Of a stretch of 64,000 bases of DNA, positions 1-9,786 are shown piece by piece. The translations under genes were made by a program, and so were the position numbers. This DNA is from Paulinella micropora (lineage: Eukaryota; Cercozoa; Imbricatea; Euglyphida), in contig BJOX01000093.1 of NCBI GenBank assembly GCA_009731375.1, positions 789,436 through 853,435 of the forward strand. The letters run 5' to 3'. Below the pieces are notes generated by a model that did not search any database, was not told where the DNA came from, and saw nothing but the letters and a program-made list of their open reading frames with translations. The stretch's first letter is position 1; each line of letters opens with the position of its first letter.

Positions 1-148
1 CACACACACATATGCACACACACACACACACACATAAGCACACACACACACAGTGTCACACACACACACACACATGTACACACATGTACACACACACACA
101 CATGTACACACATGTACACACACACACACACTCACACACACTCACACA

Positions 149-189
<41 letters not shown>

Positions 190-283
190 ACACAAACACA
201 CATGCACACACACACACACACAACACACACACATACATACATACATACATACACACCCACAGACACACACACACACACACACA

Positions 284-328
<45 letters not shown>

Positions 329-343
329 ACACCCACACACACA
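1..343. repeat. (CA)n microsatellite
   Basis: Almost pure CA dinucleotide repeat with scattered TACA and ACAT variants. Long frames on either strand here are Thr-His or Cys-Val repeats and are not genes. Confidence 0.95.
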
Positions 344-906
344 GGCTGTTACAAAAGCAACATAGGCTGAGCAGAGATCCCCCTATCAACACTATCCGAT
401 ATTGTCATGCAGAGACAGCAACTACACTGCCAAAACAAGTCGAACTATTCGGGTCAAGATAGAAATAGCAGCTGACTACCTGGAAAGTCGAATGCTGTTC
501 TCAGAAGCTCCCAGGGCTGGCTCTAATCTTGTAGGTTTGTTTTGTTATAGTACACTGGTCTGAAGTCGGGCTAATCTTTCCCGACTTGTGCCCTAACCAG
601 GACCGTATTTCCCAGGACGAAACTGCGGTATCGTTTCGCATTGTCGGGCGAGGCGCTCACGCTTAACTCGCCGGCTTGAGAACGGATTGGCGAAAACATT
701 CACATCTGTGACAAAACCATGGCAAAAATGCGGTGACTGAATGCCTTTTCTTCTCGCTGGGCGGCCGGGTTACATTCGTGGACGACAGCTTTTCCACCTT
801 CCCAACAACTTGGTTCCCAAGCACCAGAAAACCTGCTGGTTGAGCAGCCAACAGCAACCGCGTGATGCACATATCCTGTGGACCTTTCCCTCTTGTTGGT
901 TTCCTC
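344..906. other. anonymous host flank of the Polinton
   Basis: Non-repetitive sequence of mixed composition. No convincing exon, RNA gene or known repeat is visible. It is the pre-insertion locus to the left of the Polinton. Confidence 0.5.
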
Positions 907-912
907 CCTGCA
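907..912. repeat. target-site duplication CCTGCA (left copy)
   Basis: CCTGCA directly precedes the first base of the left terminal inverted repeat. The same six bases directly follow the right repeat at 23708-23713. A 6-bp duplication is typical of Polinton/Maverick integration by an rve integrase. Confidence 0.95.
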
Positions 913-1381
913 AGTAGTATAATATGAAATTTACAATGGTCGTTTTTTCGTGCCTTAAAACGACATCATAAATTTCATTTCTCTTCTCCTATTGCTAGTT
1001 TGAACTTTCAATACGAAGCGTCAAAACAGCAAAATAAAAAAACGAAAATTTTGATGAATACGAAAAAGAAAAATAAAGAAATCTCTCTTGCTCTTAATCT
1101 CGCTTTTAAATAAAAATAAAAATCAAGCAAAAAAATTTTCCGCTTTACTTTTACTTTTAAATAAAAACATACATAATACAGACACCTAAAGAAAACACCC
1201 CAAAGAGCCCCCAATCTATAATCTAGATTATAGATTTAGCACGCAAGAAAAACATATATAAATAAAGAAAAAAACGAATTTGCAACACTGCGACAAAAAA
1301 GCGAAATTCTGTCGCAGAGGTTGCAACACTGCAACAGCGCCGTGTTGCCGTGTCGCAAAGACATATTCACGGAAATAGAAT
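913..1381 (+). repeat. Polinton left terminal inverted repeat
   Basis: 469 bp, matching the reverse complement of 23231-23707 with only a few substitutions. The outer part is AT-rich. The inner part holds GTTGCAACACTGC-type repeats and ends at GGAAATAGAAT, where the two arms diverge. A perfect 24-bp palindrome lies inside it. Confidence 0.95.
1213..1236. repeat. 24-bp perfect palindrome inside the TIR
   Basis: A perfect 12+12 palindrome centred on TCTAGA (arm AATCTATAATCT), about 300 bp from the element end. It is conserved unchanged in the right repeat at 23376-23399. It could be a protein-binding or cruciform site. This is inferred from symmetry only. Confidence 0.8.
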
Positions 1382-1696
1382 TTTCTAGAATTTGATGGGT
1401 AAGTATAGACTTATGATAATACTTCAAATACCTTTTTCCCTGTATCACTGGTAGGTTTACGAGATAGATCGACTAATGGGGTTCGGCGTATTCATTGAAA
1501 TTTTATGTTTCGGGTTCAATTCCGATGGAAGTCGCCTCTATTCTCTGTTCACCTTTTTTGCTTATAAATCTAATATTACTTTTGCCTTTTTTTCTCGTTT
1601 TGAAGTCCTGATATTTTCTGGTTGAACGTCTTCTCTTTTTAATAATTCCTATTTTTAAATTATCATTTAAGCAATAAAAAAATAGGTTAATATACA
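1382..1696. other. Polinton left intergenic region
   Basis: AT-rich sequence between the left inverted repeat and the first gene relic. The minus frame 1503-1697 (64 codons, basic) has no recognisable domain and I do not call it a gene. Confidence 0.4.
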
Positions 1697-2146
1697 ATGA
1701 ATACGAACAATCTAAGAAAGATTACGAAAGGAGGAATACAGATTTAAAAAAATAAAGTTGTAATAGTTTGGAGAGAGGATGGAATAACGAAGGAGAAAGC
1801 AATAGGAATAAACAACAAGAGAACGAAGGAAGAAGCAGAACAACAAGCGAAAGAATTTTACGAAAAAGAAGTCTTAACAAAATATGGAGAAGATAATAGG
1901 AATACTGATTACAAACAACTCAGAAAACAGAAGAGAGCAGAATATGTAAAGGAAAGAAGAAAACGGAAATATACATGTGTATGTGGTAAAGTAATAGGTA
2001 TATATGGAAAATATCAACACGAAAAATCTGACTTTCATAGAGACTACTTCGCAGAGAAAGAAGAGGTTATGATAGGAGGACATAAAGTTATTCGTATAAT
2101 TCGTAGAAATGACGACATTGAAAGATATTATAAAAATCACTCGTGA
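1697..2146 (+). pseudogene. basic protein with C-terminal Cys/His motif, one in-frame stop
   Basis: The frame starts at the ATG at 1697. It is cut by TAA at 1745-1747 and then stays open to TGA at 2144-2146. The downstream part is Lys/Glu-rich and helical. It ends with a CxC-G...H...H pattern (TCVCGK, then His residues before the C-terminus). The same pattern closes the GIY-YIG protein at 16568-17143, so this may be the decayed tail of a related nuclease or a small zinc-binding protein. No GIY-YIG core is visible here. The single stop could be genuine decay or a sequence error. Confidence 0.5.
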
Positions 2147-2217
2147 TTTGTTATAATAATGTTATAAAAATAAAATGTAAAATCATTTAAAGAAATAAAT
2201 ATTATTACTTATATAAT

Positions 2218-2490
2218 ATGTCTTCTATAATGATACAAGCGGATAAGGAATTGAAAGAACTATACAACTTACATTTTCCAGAAGCATTAGCAGACGATAG
2301 AAGGATTAAGAAATACACTAGAAGAGAAACGCTTCAACGATATAGCAAAGCCTTTAAGTTTTGGGATGAACAGAAAAACAAAGCATTAGAGGCTCCAACA
2401 ATGTTGAATATTCATAAATTGCAAATTTGCGAAGAAGCAATTGCACAACTTAAATTAAGAGTGATGATTGTATTAAATAATAAAATGTAA
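2218..2490 (+). CDS. hypothetical helical protein (90 aa)
   Basis: Open frame with ATG following an AT-rich leader. The protein is predominantly helical and charged, with no domain I recognise, no signal peptide and no membrane segment. It lies in a same-strand run of small genes leading to the polymerase gene. The sequences before this gene and before the next one share the string aaaccatttaaagaaataaat or a close variant, which may be a common upstream element. The function is unknown. Confidence 0.55.
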   Translation: MSSIMIQADKELKELYNLHFPEALADDRRIKKYTRRETLQRYSKAFKFWDEQKNKALEAPTMLNIHKLQICEEAIAQLKLRVMIVLNNKM

Positions 2491-2526
2491 AACCATTTAA
2501 AGAAATAAATTACTTATAATATAGAT

Positions 2527-2730
2527 ATGGGGAGACACAAGAAATATCTCACCCCCGAGGACAAACGAAAGGCTAACTCCGAAAAGGCGCTCGCATATTA
2601 CAAAAGAAATAAGGATGAAATTAATCAAAAGAGGAAGGAGCAATTAAAAGAACGAAATAGAAAACTTAAGGAATATGAAGAAATGAAGGCGAGAGGAGTA
2701 TTAAAAAAAAACAAAAAAACGAAAAAATGA
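2527..2730 (+). CDS. small basic protein (67 aa)
   Basis: The protein opens with GRHKKYLTPEDKRKAN and is Lys/Arg/Glu-rich throughout, ending in a lysine-rich tail. The pattern resembles short basic DNA-binding or bZIP-like basic regions that are common in large DNA viruses and Polintons, but no zipper heptads are visible. It starts 36 bp after the previous gene's stop. A nucleic-acid-binding role is inferred from charge only. Confidence 0.55.
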   Translation: MGRHKKYLTPEDKRKANSEKALAYYKRNKDEINQKRKEQLKERNRKLKEYEEMKARGVLKKNKKTKK

Positions 2731-3450
2731 TTTTTTATTATGAATTTCATGTTAAAGGTAAGACAATCTTATATATATATAAAGGTAAAACAATTTAATT
2801 TATTTTCATTATTTTTATATCCTCCCTAATATAAAAGTAAAATATGCCACCACCATTACCGCCCAGACCAACGAAGGAAAATGTAGAACTAGCGAAGGTA
2901 AGGGCGAATTTGAAGAAAACTACAACAAGAGAAAACAAAAGGGAATTTAAAGTAGTAGAGTTAAAATCTAGGCGAGACAATAGATTAAACTCTCTTACAT
3001 ACGAGAAGCAAGGATTAGATATAAACTTTTATGATACTGACGCATTAGAGCGAGAGGTTCTACTTCCTATACTATTAGATGCGAAAAGAAATGGTATGAC
3101 AGGAAATGCTGATGTTCATATCACTATAACATACATAACAGACCACGAAGAATTAAATAGATATTATAAAAAGAAAACATTTAATTCGTTTCAAATAAAA
3201 AACTATGATGATTTTATTGAAATGTTGAATGAGTTTAACATAAGCAATATTGAAGCATCAGGACTAGGTTATGAACGGATTATTGAATATGCTAAGGTAG
3301 TAGTAGTTCAAGAAAACGGAGGAGGATGCTATGAGGGAAAATACAAAAGCAAACAAACGAAATATGAGGAAAGTATATTAATATCTCCCGCCAGCAAAAA
3401 TAATAATTGCTTATTCTTCCTTTGTAAAGACATTCTCAATATGCCACTTA

Positions 3451-3725
3451 TTGCTGTTGACATTCAAGACAACAACAAAAATTAGTTTTTCATTTTTGTG
3501 TCAGATTTTCATTTTTGTGACAGTTTTTCATTTTTGTGACAAAAATTCAAATTTTCAAATTTAACTGTAACATTTCGCGAAAATTTACGATATTTTGCGG
3601 ACGAATATAGCAGTTAATTTGAAAAATTCAAATTTTCGCCCAAAATCAAAATTCCAACCAAAACTGAAATTCCAACCAAAACAGAAAAATTAATTTTTTT
3701 TTGTTGTCTTGAATGTCAACAGCAA
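3451..3725 (+). mobile_element. MITE family A, copy 1 (inside polB)
   Basis: 275-bp non-autonomous element with inverted ends TTGCTGTTGACATTCAAGAC, flanked by TA at 3449-3450 and 3726-3727 (Tc1/mariner-type target). The interior holds three short TTTTTGTGACAG-like repeats and a 57-bp core at 3561-3617. The polymerase frame runs into it and stops within 12 codons. Reading on both sides is in the same phase once the insert plus one TA is discounted, so the gene was still in frame at this point when the MITE landed. A second copy is at 24519-24791. Confidence 0.9.
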
Positions 3726-4317
3726 TATTAATAGAAAAAGATGTAATGATATTAGAGAACAATTCAATCTTTCTAATGATTGTCCTATACCATTCTCTAC
3801 CGCCGTAAAAATCCTTAATACTTTGATAAAGGCAGGAAAGACATATGAAATAACAAATTCTCTAACAAAGGAGACAATAAGCACAAACGAAATAGGAGAA
3901 GAAGCGGATATTATGATTTACTTAGAGAATAACCACTATTTTGGATTAATTAAAAGATGTAAAAAGAAATGCGAAAAATGCCTGACTAAGTATTTTACTA
4001 AACATACTTGTAATCCAAAAATGATAAATTATGCGAATAGAGAAATATTAAAGAATGGGAAGAGACATTTAATAACGAAGGCTCATAAAGAAAAATATAA
4101 TAATAAAGATGAACTTCTTCATTATGACCTCGAAACTTTTAGAAATAACACGCTTGCTGACGGCTTTGATATTCACGACTGCTATATAGTCGGATATACT
4201 CAAGGGACGGAAGGATTTAAATATTTCGCTGGTGTTGATTGTATTTCTAAATTTCTTGATTTAGTCTTAGAGAGAGGAAGAAATTTAGCATTAGAATGGG
4301 CTAACAAAAAACCCACC

Positions 4318-4341
4318 ATATCTCCGACGCGTCGGAGATAT
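4318..4341. repeat. 24-bp perfect palindrome at the polB frameshift
   Basis: Perfect 12+12 palindrome (arm ATATCTCCGACG) with unusually GC-rich centre for this gene, located where the polymerase frame shifts between Exo I and Exo II. It may be an insertion or excision scar, or a structure that induced the indel. Confidence 0.6.
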
Positions 4342-6224
4342 TCCAGTCAAGAAAGTAGCAGGAGTAAGAAAGAAAAGAAACAAAGATGAAGAACCACCAA
4401 TTTTATATGTGAATGGGTTTAACGGCGCGAACTTTGACCACTACTTCATTAAACAGGAATTAATAAGAAGAGGTATCAGACCAAAATCACATATGATTAA
4501 TAACGGCTAAATAATCTCTTTACAATTTGAAAATATCAAAATGTGGGATATGTGTAAGCATACTCAGGGGACGTTAAAAGAAAACTTAGAAAATATGAAA
4601 TGTAAAACTCTTAAAGGAGATTTTGACCACGACAAGGCATCTACTTGGGAAACAATGAGTGAAGAATTAAGAAATAAGTGTCTTGAATATTTGAAGTGCG
4701 ATGTTATGGGGTTAAAAGAGTTATATGACAAAATAAACACAGATATTTGAAAAACACTCAGTGAATTTAACTTCGTACATTTCAACTTCAAGCCTTGCTT
4801 TCAATATCTGGAAGAAAATGATTGATGGTAAGCACGATGTAAGACTCCCAACTATTGAACAAGAGAAGGCGTTTAGAAAAGCGGTTATCGGAGCAAGAAC
4901 ATATCCAAGCAAAAAAAGATTTATTTCAAAACAATACAAGGACTACTTAGCAGGGGAAATCACATTTGACGAATTAACCGATTATTTAGTTGATGCGGAT
5001 GTCGTATCTTTATACCCAACAGCGATGCTTAATTTATTTATGGTTGGAGAAATTAAACTGGCTATCGCACCATTTGATTATAATAATCTTCCTATCGGTA
5101 TTTACAATGTTGATTATATCTCACCAAAAGACATATTACATTCAAGAATAGGACAGAGAAATAAAATAGGCTCATTAAAGTGGAATTTAGCGGATATGAA
5201 AGACCAATGGCTCACAAGTGTTGATATTGAAGATATGATTAAGGAAGGCTACGATATAACAATTCATAAAGGATACTATACAGAGGAGGCTGAACCAGTT
5301 TTCAAAGAATATATATTAGAAATGTTTAAGGCGAAAGAAAATAGCGAAAAAGGCACACCGCAATATTTATTAGCCAAACTATTTATGAATTCGTTATACG
5401 GAAAGATGATACAACGACCTATCCCAACAGAAGCAGAATATATTAAATCAAATGAGGAGTATTGGAAATTTTGGACGAAAAATTATATATCTGATGTGGT
5501 TGAATTCAAAGATAAAGACGGAAACAAACTATGGCACGTATCTGGAATACCTAGAAATGAAGTAATAATTGAAGAGAGTATTACAAAGCCTTCTCATTAC
5601 GGGGCTTTCATTCTAGCATATAGCAGGCGAATTATGTATAACTACATAAAAGAGGCTAATCCAAATAAAGACATAGAGGCTGATTTCTATTACACCGATA
5701 CCGATAGTCTAGTGTTGCATGTTAGGTTCGCCAAACTAATCAAAAGGCTTGGTGATAAATCTCTCGGAGGAATAACGGATGACTTAGGAGATTGCTGTAA
5801 GATAATAAGAGGAATATGGATTGCTCCTAAATTGTATATGTTAGAATTTACAACGAATGAAGCCTTTCTCCCTTACCTTACTAAGAATGACTTGAAACAT
5901 AAAGACAAAGGTGTTCATATAATTGAATGCTACGAAAACGAAGGAGTAAAAAAGAGATACTACCACCTTAGAGGTAAGGGGTTGAATTCAAAGGGGCTAA
6001 ATCCAGAAGTATATGAAAAGATGGATTTAGGTGAAAGCATTGAAAATGTTAGAGATTTTCAAATGAAGAAAATTCATTTATCACGAAATAGCAAACAGCA
6101 AAACATTAACCATTTCAGCATAGTTCATACTACAAACATAAAAAAGAAAGTTAATGATAATAAATGGCAAGGTCGGGAGTTTATCAATGAAAATGATAGT
6201 ATTCCTTACGGGTATCAAACGATG

Positions 6225-6274
6225 TTTATGAGCGAGTGAAAATGAGAGTAGCGAATGAAAGCGATGCTCATAAA
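6225..6274 (+). terminator. boundary stem-loop H1 (end of polB)
   Basis: The stem TTTATGAGC / GCTCATAAA overlaps the last codons of polB. The loop is GTGAAAATGAG...GCGAATGAAAGCGAT. It belongs to a family of seven stem-loops at gene boundaries of this element. A role in 3'-end formation is inferred by analogy with the hairpin rule of giant-virus mRNAs. Confidence 0.6.
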
Positions 6275-6316
6275 TAGTTAATTAATTAAATTTTTTTATA
6301 TCTATAGTATATACTA

Positions 6317-6601
6317 ATGTCTCTCAAGTCTCTCGCGGAAAAATTTGAAAAACTTTCTATTAATAATAAAACATTTACTTTGGACGATATCAAGCAAGTT
6401 ATTGATGGGCATGTAAGTGAATATAAATCTGAAAGTAAAAAACTTCAAGAACAAGGATTGCTACCTATTGGAAAATATAAGGGGAAGTCCGTTGCCGATG
6501 TCGCTGTATTTGACAAGCAATACTTAATATGGTTGAACAAGCAACCGATGATGGTAAACTATCCAGAACTCAAAAAAGAAATTGTTAAATATATTCTATA
6601 A
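6317..6601 (+). CDS. small GKYKGK-motif protein (94 aa)
   Basis: Helical N-terminus, then the C-terminal motif LPIGKYKGKSVADVAVFDKQYLIWL. It resembles the short GKYKGK...YLxWL module found in DUF3820-type and exonuclease-X C-terminal proteins, thought to bind nucleic acid. The gene at 8036-8434 ends in a diverged version (QYGKYKKMKIEDVA...YLEYL), so these are paralogues on either side of the DUF3223-like gene. The start follows a TATAGTATATACTA sequence that also precedes the 8036 gene in similar form. The stop abuts the convergent gene at 6602. Confidence 0.7.
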   Translation: MSLKSLAEKFEKLSINNKTFTLDDIKQVIDGHVSEYKSESKKLQEQGLLPIGKYKGKSVADVAVFDKQYLIWLNKQPMMVNYPELKKEIVKYIL

Positions 6602-7273
6602 TCACACTACATTCTCCTTTAAATTTATCTCTTTTTTTATTATTCTTAATATCGCTTTTTCTCTATGAAAATTGTTAAATTGTGTATAGTGTGGCTCTTT
6701 TAGAATTTCTCTAAAGTCTTCTCTTTCTTCTGTTTCTACATTGCGATAATTTAATTTATTCTCTTCTAAATATCGGTCTGTAATTTCTTTAAACTTTATT
6801 TTTTCAAAGTGATGGTCAACATGAACGTTTTTTCTATCGTGTATTTCTTTTGTTATTTCACATATATATTTCGGCTCAATGAAAATATCTATTACCATTC
6901 TATTTAAATATTCTTCTATTTGATTTTTTATAGTATTTCTACACGCATCATTAAATTTGGTCTTGGTGTATCTCATCATTTGTTTCTCTTTATTTAGCCC
7001 AATGTAATTAATACAATTATACCACGAAAATGCTTTTTGTCCTATACGAAAGTGCTTACTAGCATATCCATTATTTTCAACATCAATTTCGCAATTTATC
7101 AAATGTTCAAATTTTGTCTTATAATCAGGATGATTAATTATAATACCCTTAATAAAATTACTATCAATTTCATTTAACTTTTCATTGTGATTATATTTGC
7201 TGACAATATTTCTTATATATACTATTATTTCTTTCTTTGTTTTAAACATTACCCCGCTTAGTATATACAACAT
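6602..7273 (-). CDS. DUF3223/DCL-like protein with HNH-like motif (223 aa)
   Basis: The N-terminal part (residues about 10-100) has the DUF3223 pattern: a conserved helix, ...GIIINHPDYKTKFEH..., then a segment ending in FRIGQKAFSWYNCINYIG. The C-terminal half carries VHVDHHFEKIKFKEI, which resembles the HNH-like His motif (HxDH) seen in related proteins of virophages and giant viruses. A nuclease role is plausible but unproven. The gene lies between two paralogous GKYK-motif genes. Its first 160 bp and leader are repeated after the gap at 7830-7987, which is probably an assembly duplication. Confidence 0.65.
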   Translation of the reverse strand: MLYILSGVMFKTKKEIIVYIRNIVSKYNHNEKLNEIDSNFIKGIIINHPDYKTKFEHLINCEIDVENNGYASKHFRIGQKAFSWYNCINYIGLNKEKQMMRYTKTKFNDACRNTIKNQIEEYLNRMVIDIFIEPKYICEITKEIHDRKNVHVDHHFEKIKFKEITDRYLEENKLNYRNVETEEREDFREILKEPHYTQFNNFHREKAILRIIKKEINLKENVV

Positions 7274-8112
7274 ACTATATACTCTAAAATAAAATTAATA
7301 AAAAAATAATATTAATAGTATATGATGACCGACCTGAGCACCAAGCAGGACTACTTGAATGAAATTGAAAAATGGAACCTTGATGGAGATGTCAAAAANN
7401 NNNNNNNNNNNNNNNNNNNNNNNNNNNNNNNNNNNNNNNNNNNNNNNNNNNNNNNNNNNNNNNNNNNNNNNNNNNNNNNNNNNNNNNNNNNNNNNNNNNN
7501 NNNNNNNNNNNNNNNNNNNNNNNNNNNNNNNNNNNNNNNNNNNNNNNNNNNNNNNNNNNNNNNNNNNNNNNNNNNNNNNNNNNNNNNNNNNNNNNNNNNN
7601 NNNNNNNNNNNNNNNNNNNNNNNNNNNNNNNNNNNNNNNNNNNNNNNNNNNNNNNNNNNNNNNNNNNNNNNNNNNNNNNNNNNNNNNNNNNNNNNNNNNN
7701 NNNNNNNNNNNNNNNNNNNNNNNNNNNNNNNNNNNNNNNNNNNNNNNNNNNNNNNNNNNNNNNNNNNNNNNNNNNNNNNNNNNNNNNNNNNNNNNNNNNN
7801 NNNNNNNNNNNNNNNNNNNNNNNNNNNNNGTCTTATAATCAGGATGATTAATTATAATACCCTTAATAAAATTACTATCAATTTCATTTAACTTTTCATT
7901 GTGATTATATTTGCTGACAATATTTCTTATATATACTATTATTTCTTTCTTTGTTTTAAACATTACCCCGCTTAGTATATACAACATACTATATACTCTA
8001 AAATAAAATTAATAAAAAAATAATATTAATAGTATATGATGACCGACCTGAGCACCAAGCAGGACTACTTGAATGAAATTGAAAAATGGAACCTTGATGG
8101 AGATGTCAAAAA
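7116..8112. repeat. 283-bp direct duplication around a 431-N gap
   Basis: Bases 7116-7398 recur at 7830-8112 with no difference seen, offset 714 bp, and the N run 7399-7829 lies between. Each copy holds the start of the DUF3223-like gene (-) and the first 25 or so codons of the next gene (+). Identical flanks bordering an N run are the mark of a scaffolding artefact. A real tandem duplication is the less likely alternative. Confidence 0.85.
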
Positions 8113-8434
8113 GCCAACCATTAAATGGACTAAACCCGACATTGTTTCTTTTTATGAGCAATACAAGCCAAGAGATGATAATGTTAAAGTAGTAATTCAT
8201 TTAGAAAACGTGTTGGACGAAGAGCAGAGCACTCCTTTTACGACTGCTGATTTAAAAGAAACGGGAATTACTGAAATAAAGGCTAAGGTCGGCGAAGAGA
8301 TAGAGAATGCTACATGTACAGAAGAAGGTTGTATATTAAAGAAAGATGTTGTTCTTCAATATGGTAAGTATAAAAAAATGAAAATTGAAGATGTCGCTAA
8401 GATTGATAAACCATACCTTGAATATTTAATTTAA
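8036..8434 (+). CDS. GKYK-motif protein (132 aa)
   Basis: Acidic, Lys-rich protein. Its C-terminus (QYGKYKKMKIEDVAKIDKPYLEYL) is paralogous to the 94-aa protein at 6317-6601. The N-terminal 80 residues (KWNLDGDVKKPTIKW...) are unique. A truncated, probably artefactual first copy starts at 7322 before the gap. Nucleic-acid binding is inferred from the shared motif. It is divergent from the DUF3223-like gene across a short AT-rich spacer with TAGTATATGATG at the start. Confidence 0.65.
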   Translation: MMTDLSTKQDYLNEIEKWNLDGDVKKPTIKWTKPDIVSFYEQYKPRDDNVKVVIHLENVLDEEQSTPFTTADLKETGITEIKAKVGEEIENATCTEEGCILKKDVVLQYGKYKKMKIEDVAKIDKPYLEYLI

Positions 8435-8529
8435 CAACCTTATTTTAATAACAAAGATGCGGTAAAAAAATACCTCTGATGATAATTTAGAAATTAGACT
8501 TTCATTTTTTTGTTTTAATTCCATCCACA

Positions 8530-9786
8530 TCAATGGTCTTCTATAAAGTTCGCGATTACATTAATATTGCTACCAGCACCTGCCGACACAGCCTTCTGTG
8601 TGAATGTCAAAATATCGCTAGGCGTTAATTGAATGTCATAAGTTCTGAGATTAATCTGCTGTGTTGATGCGGCATTTACATAAATCTTAAAAATTGTCGT
8701 TCCGTTGGCGATGGCCGTCGCTTTTGTGTCTGTATCTACGATTGAAGTTGTGGCATCAACATCAGCAAAACCAGCCCCTGTTAGCGTCCCATTCAATACC
8801 ATTCTGACGACATTCGACTTAGTATCTTCATTTGTAATACTTACCAAGGAAGGAAAGACATTTGAATAGTTGGTTAGGCTATTATTGAATAGTGCTTTAT
8901 TCCTAATACTTAAAATGGGGCTTTCAGTGATGCTTGTTTTTTCGTCTCCTTCCGCAGTATTTGTAATACTTGTATTAATAGTATTTGACCCCTCAATGAA
9001 TAAACTAGCACTCGCTGTTTTAAGAATTTGTATTCCAGTCTTTGCATCATTTCTCATTACGGCTGTAAAGGGTAATGTCGTATTTCGCAGGCTTACACCT
9101 TCATTCGCATTCGCATACTCAATCATATGAACTAATTGAAATAATCCTGTTATGGGATTTTCAATGTAAAACTTAATAGCACCAAACCCAAGATACTGAA
9201 ATGGAATTTGAAATACATTTCCTTTGCTCCAATCTAAGTCTGGCATAGCATAATTTCCATCGCAAGGGTCGTCCCAGTCTGCTTGGTCAATATAATCTAC
9301 AGCACCTCCCGCACAATGTGCAATATTCATTCCTGCTTGATTTTTGTAAAAATAAAATCCATCGTTAAGGTCATTTCCTATTCCAATAAATGAATAGTAA
9401 TCTTTTGTATCATCCGTTGTCCATATAGCAGTAAAGCGGGCTAGGACACCCATTCCAGTTCTATATTTTATTCTCCTTTTACTTACCAGTCTAGCATCTG
9501 CCGTAGCATCAGCAGTTGTTTTCAATTCAGCCATATTATTCAAAAATGACACAGACGATTTTGTTTCTGTTTTTGTCCATATCCTAGTATTAATGGTATA
9601 TGGAAAGATTTCCTGTAAAACTGGAGTTAATTGGCCTACTACTGCTTCGCCAAAAGCGGTTTTTGAATTATTTGTTTCAACATGCCCATCATATCCAACG
9701 CTGACATTTATAAATTCGCCGTCAGGATTTCTGCGATTAAGTTTCTCTGGTGAGACATTTGAGAATTTCACTTCGTGCTGACGCAC
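8530..9786 (-). CDS. beta-rich predicted virion structural protein (418 aa)
   Basis: Long open frame, Thr/Asn/Ile-rich with alternating beta patterns and no catalytic motif. The segment TAFGEAVVGQLTPVLQEIFPY resembles the N-terminal signature of phage and giant-virus surface proteins, in which an FGxxxV motif leads into a phage-tail-like beta domain. Its position directly downstream of the capsid gene on the same strand supports a capsid-decoration or receptor-binding role (inference). No in-frame ATG exists upstream of about residue 83. The frame opens just after a TAA and the first usable codon is GTG at 9784-9786, inside stem-loop H5, so the true start is unsettled. Confidence 0.6.
   Translation of the reverse strand: MRQHEVKFSNVSPEKLNRRNPDGEFINVSVGYDGHVETNNSKTAFGEAVVGQLTPVLQEIFPYTINTRIWTKTETKSSVSFLNNMAELKTTADATADARLVSKRRIKYRTGMGVLARFTAIWTTDDTKDYYSFIGIGNDLNDGFYFYKNQAGMNIAHCAGGAVDYIDQADWDDPCDGNYAMPDLDWSKGNVFQIPFQYLGFGAIKFYIENPITGLFQLVHMIEYANANEGVSLRNTTLPFTAVMRNDAKTGIQILKTASASLFIEGSNTINTSITNTAEGDEKTSITESPILSIRNKALFNNSLTNYSNVFPSLVSITNEDTKSNVVRMVLNGTLTGAGFADVDATTSIVDTDTKATAIANGTTIFKIYVNAASTQQINLRTYDIQLTPSDILTFTQKAVSAGAGSNINVIANFIEDH

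Larger units (their letters stand above)
2844..6239 (+). pseudogene. polB: Polinton family-B DNA polymerase, broken
   Basis: This would be the replicative, presumably protein-primed, DNA polymerase of the element. The exonuclease motif I is HYDLETF (about 4120-4140). Exo II is in the NGANFDH segment (about 4417-4443) and Exo III in YLKCDVMGLKELYD (about 4690-4730). Polymerase motif A is VVSLYP (about 5001-5018), motif B is in FMNSLYGK (about 5380-5405) and motif C is YTDTDS (about 5691-5709). The frame is cut by a 275-bp MITE at 3451-3725, by a frameshift near the 24-bp palindrome at 4318-4341, by an in-frame TAA near 4508 and by a frameshift near 4743-4750. Beyond that the palm and thumb region is open to the stop at 6237-6239. 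An intact protein would be roughly 1,000 residues. I see no way it could be expressed whole. Some frameshifts could be sequencing errors, but the MITE cannot. Confidence 0.93.

Noticed and set aside
12-462. Thr-His and Cys-Val repeat frames on both strands
   Set aside because: Translations of a CA dinucleotide repeat.
1440-1530. tRNA gene suggested by a B-box-like GGGTTCAATTCC at about 1512
   Set aside because: The T-arm pairs at only two positions and no acceptor stem or A box fits.
7322-7987. Frames crossing the 431-N gap as separate genes
   Set aside because: They are ends of the neighbouring genes repeated at the gap edges and joined through N.
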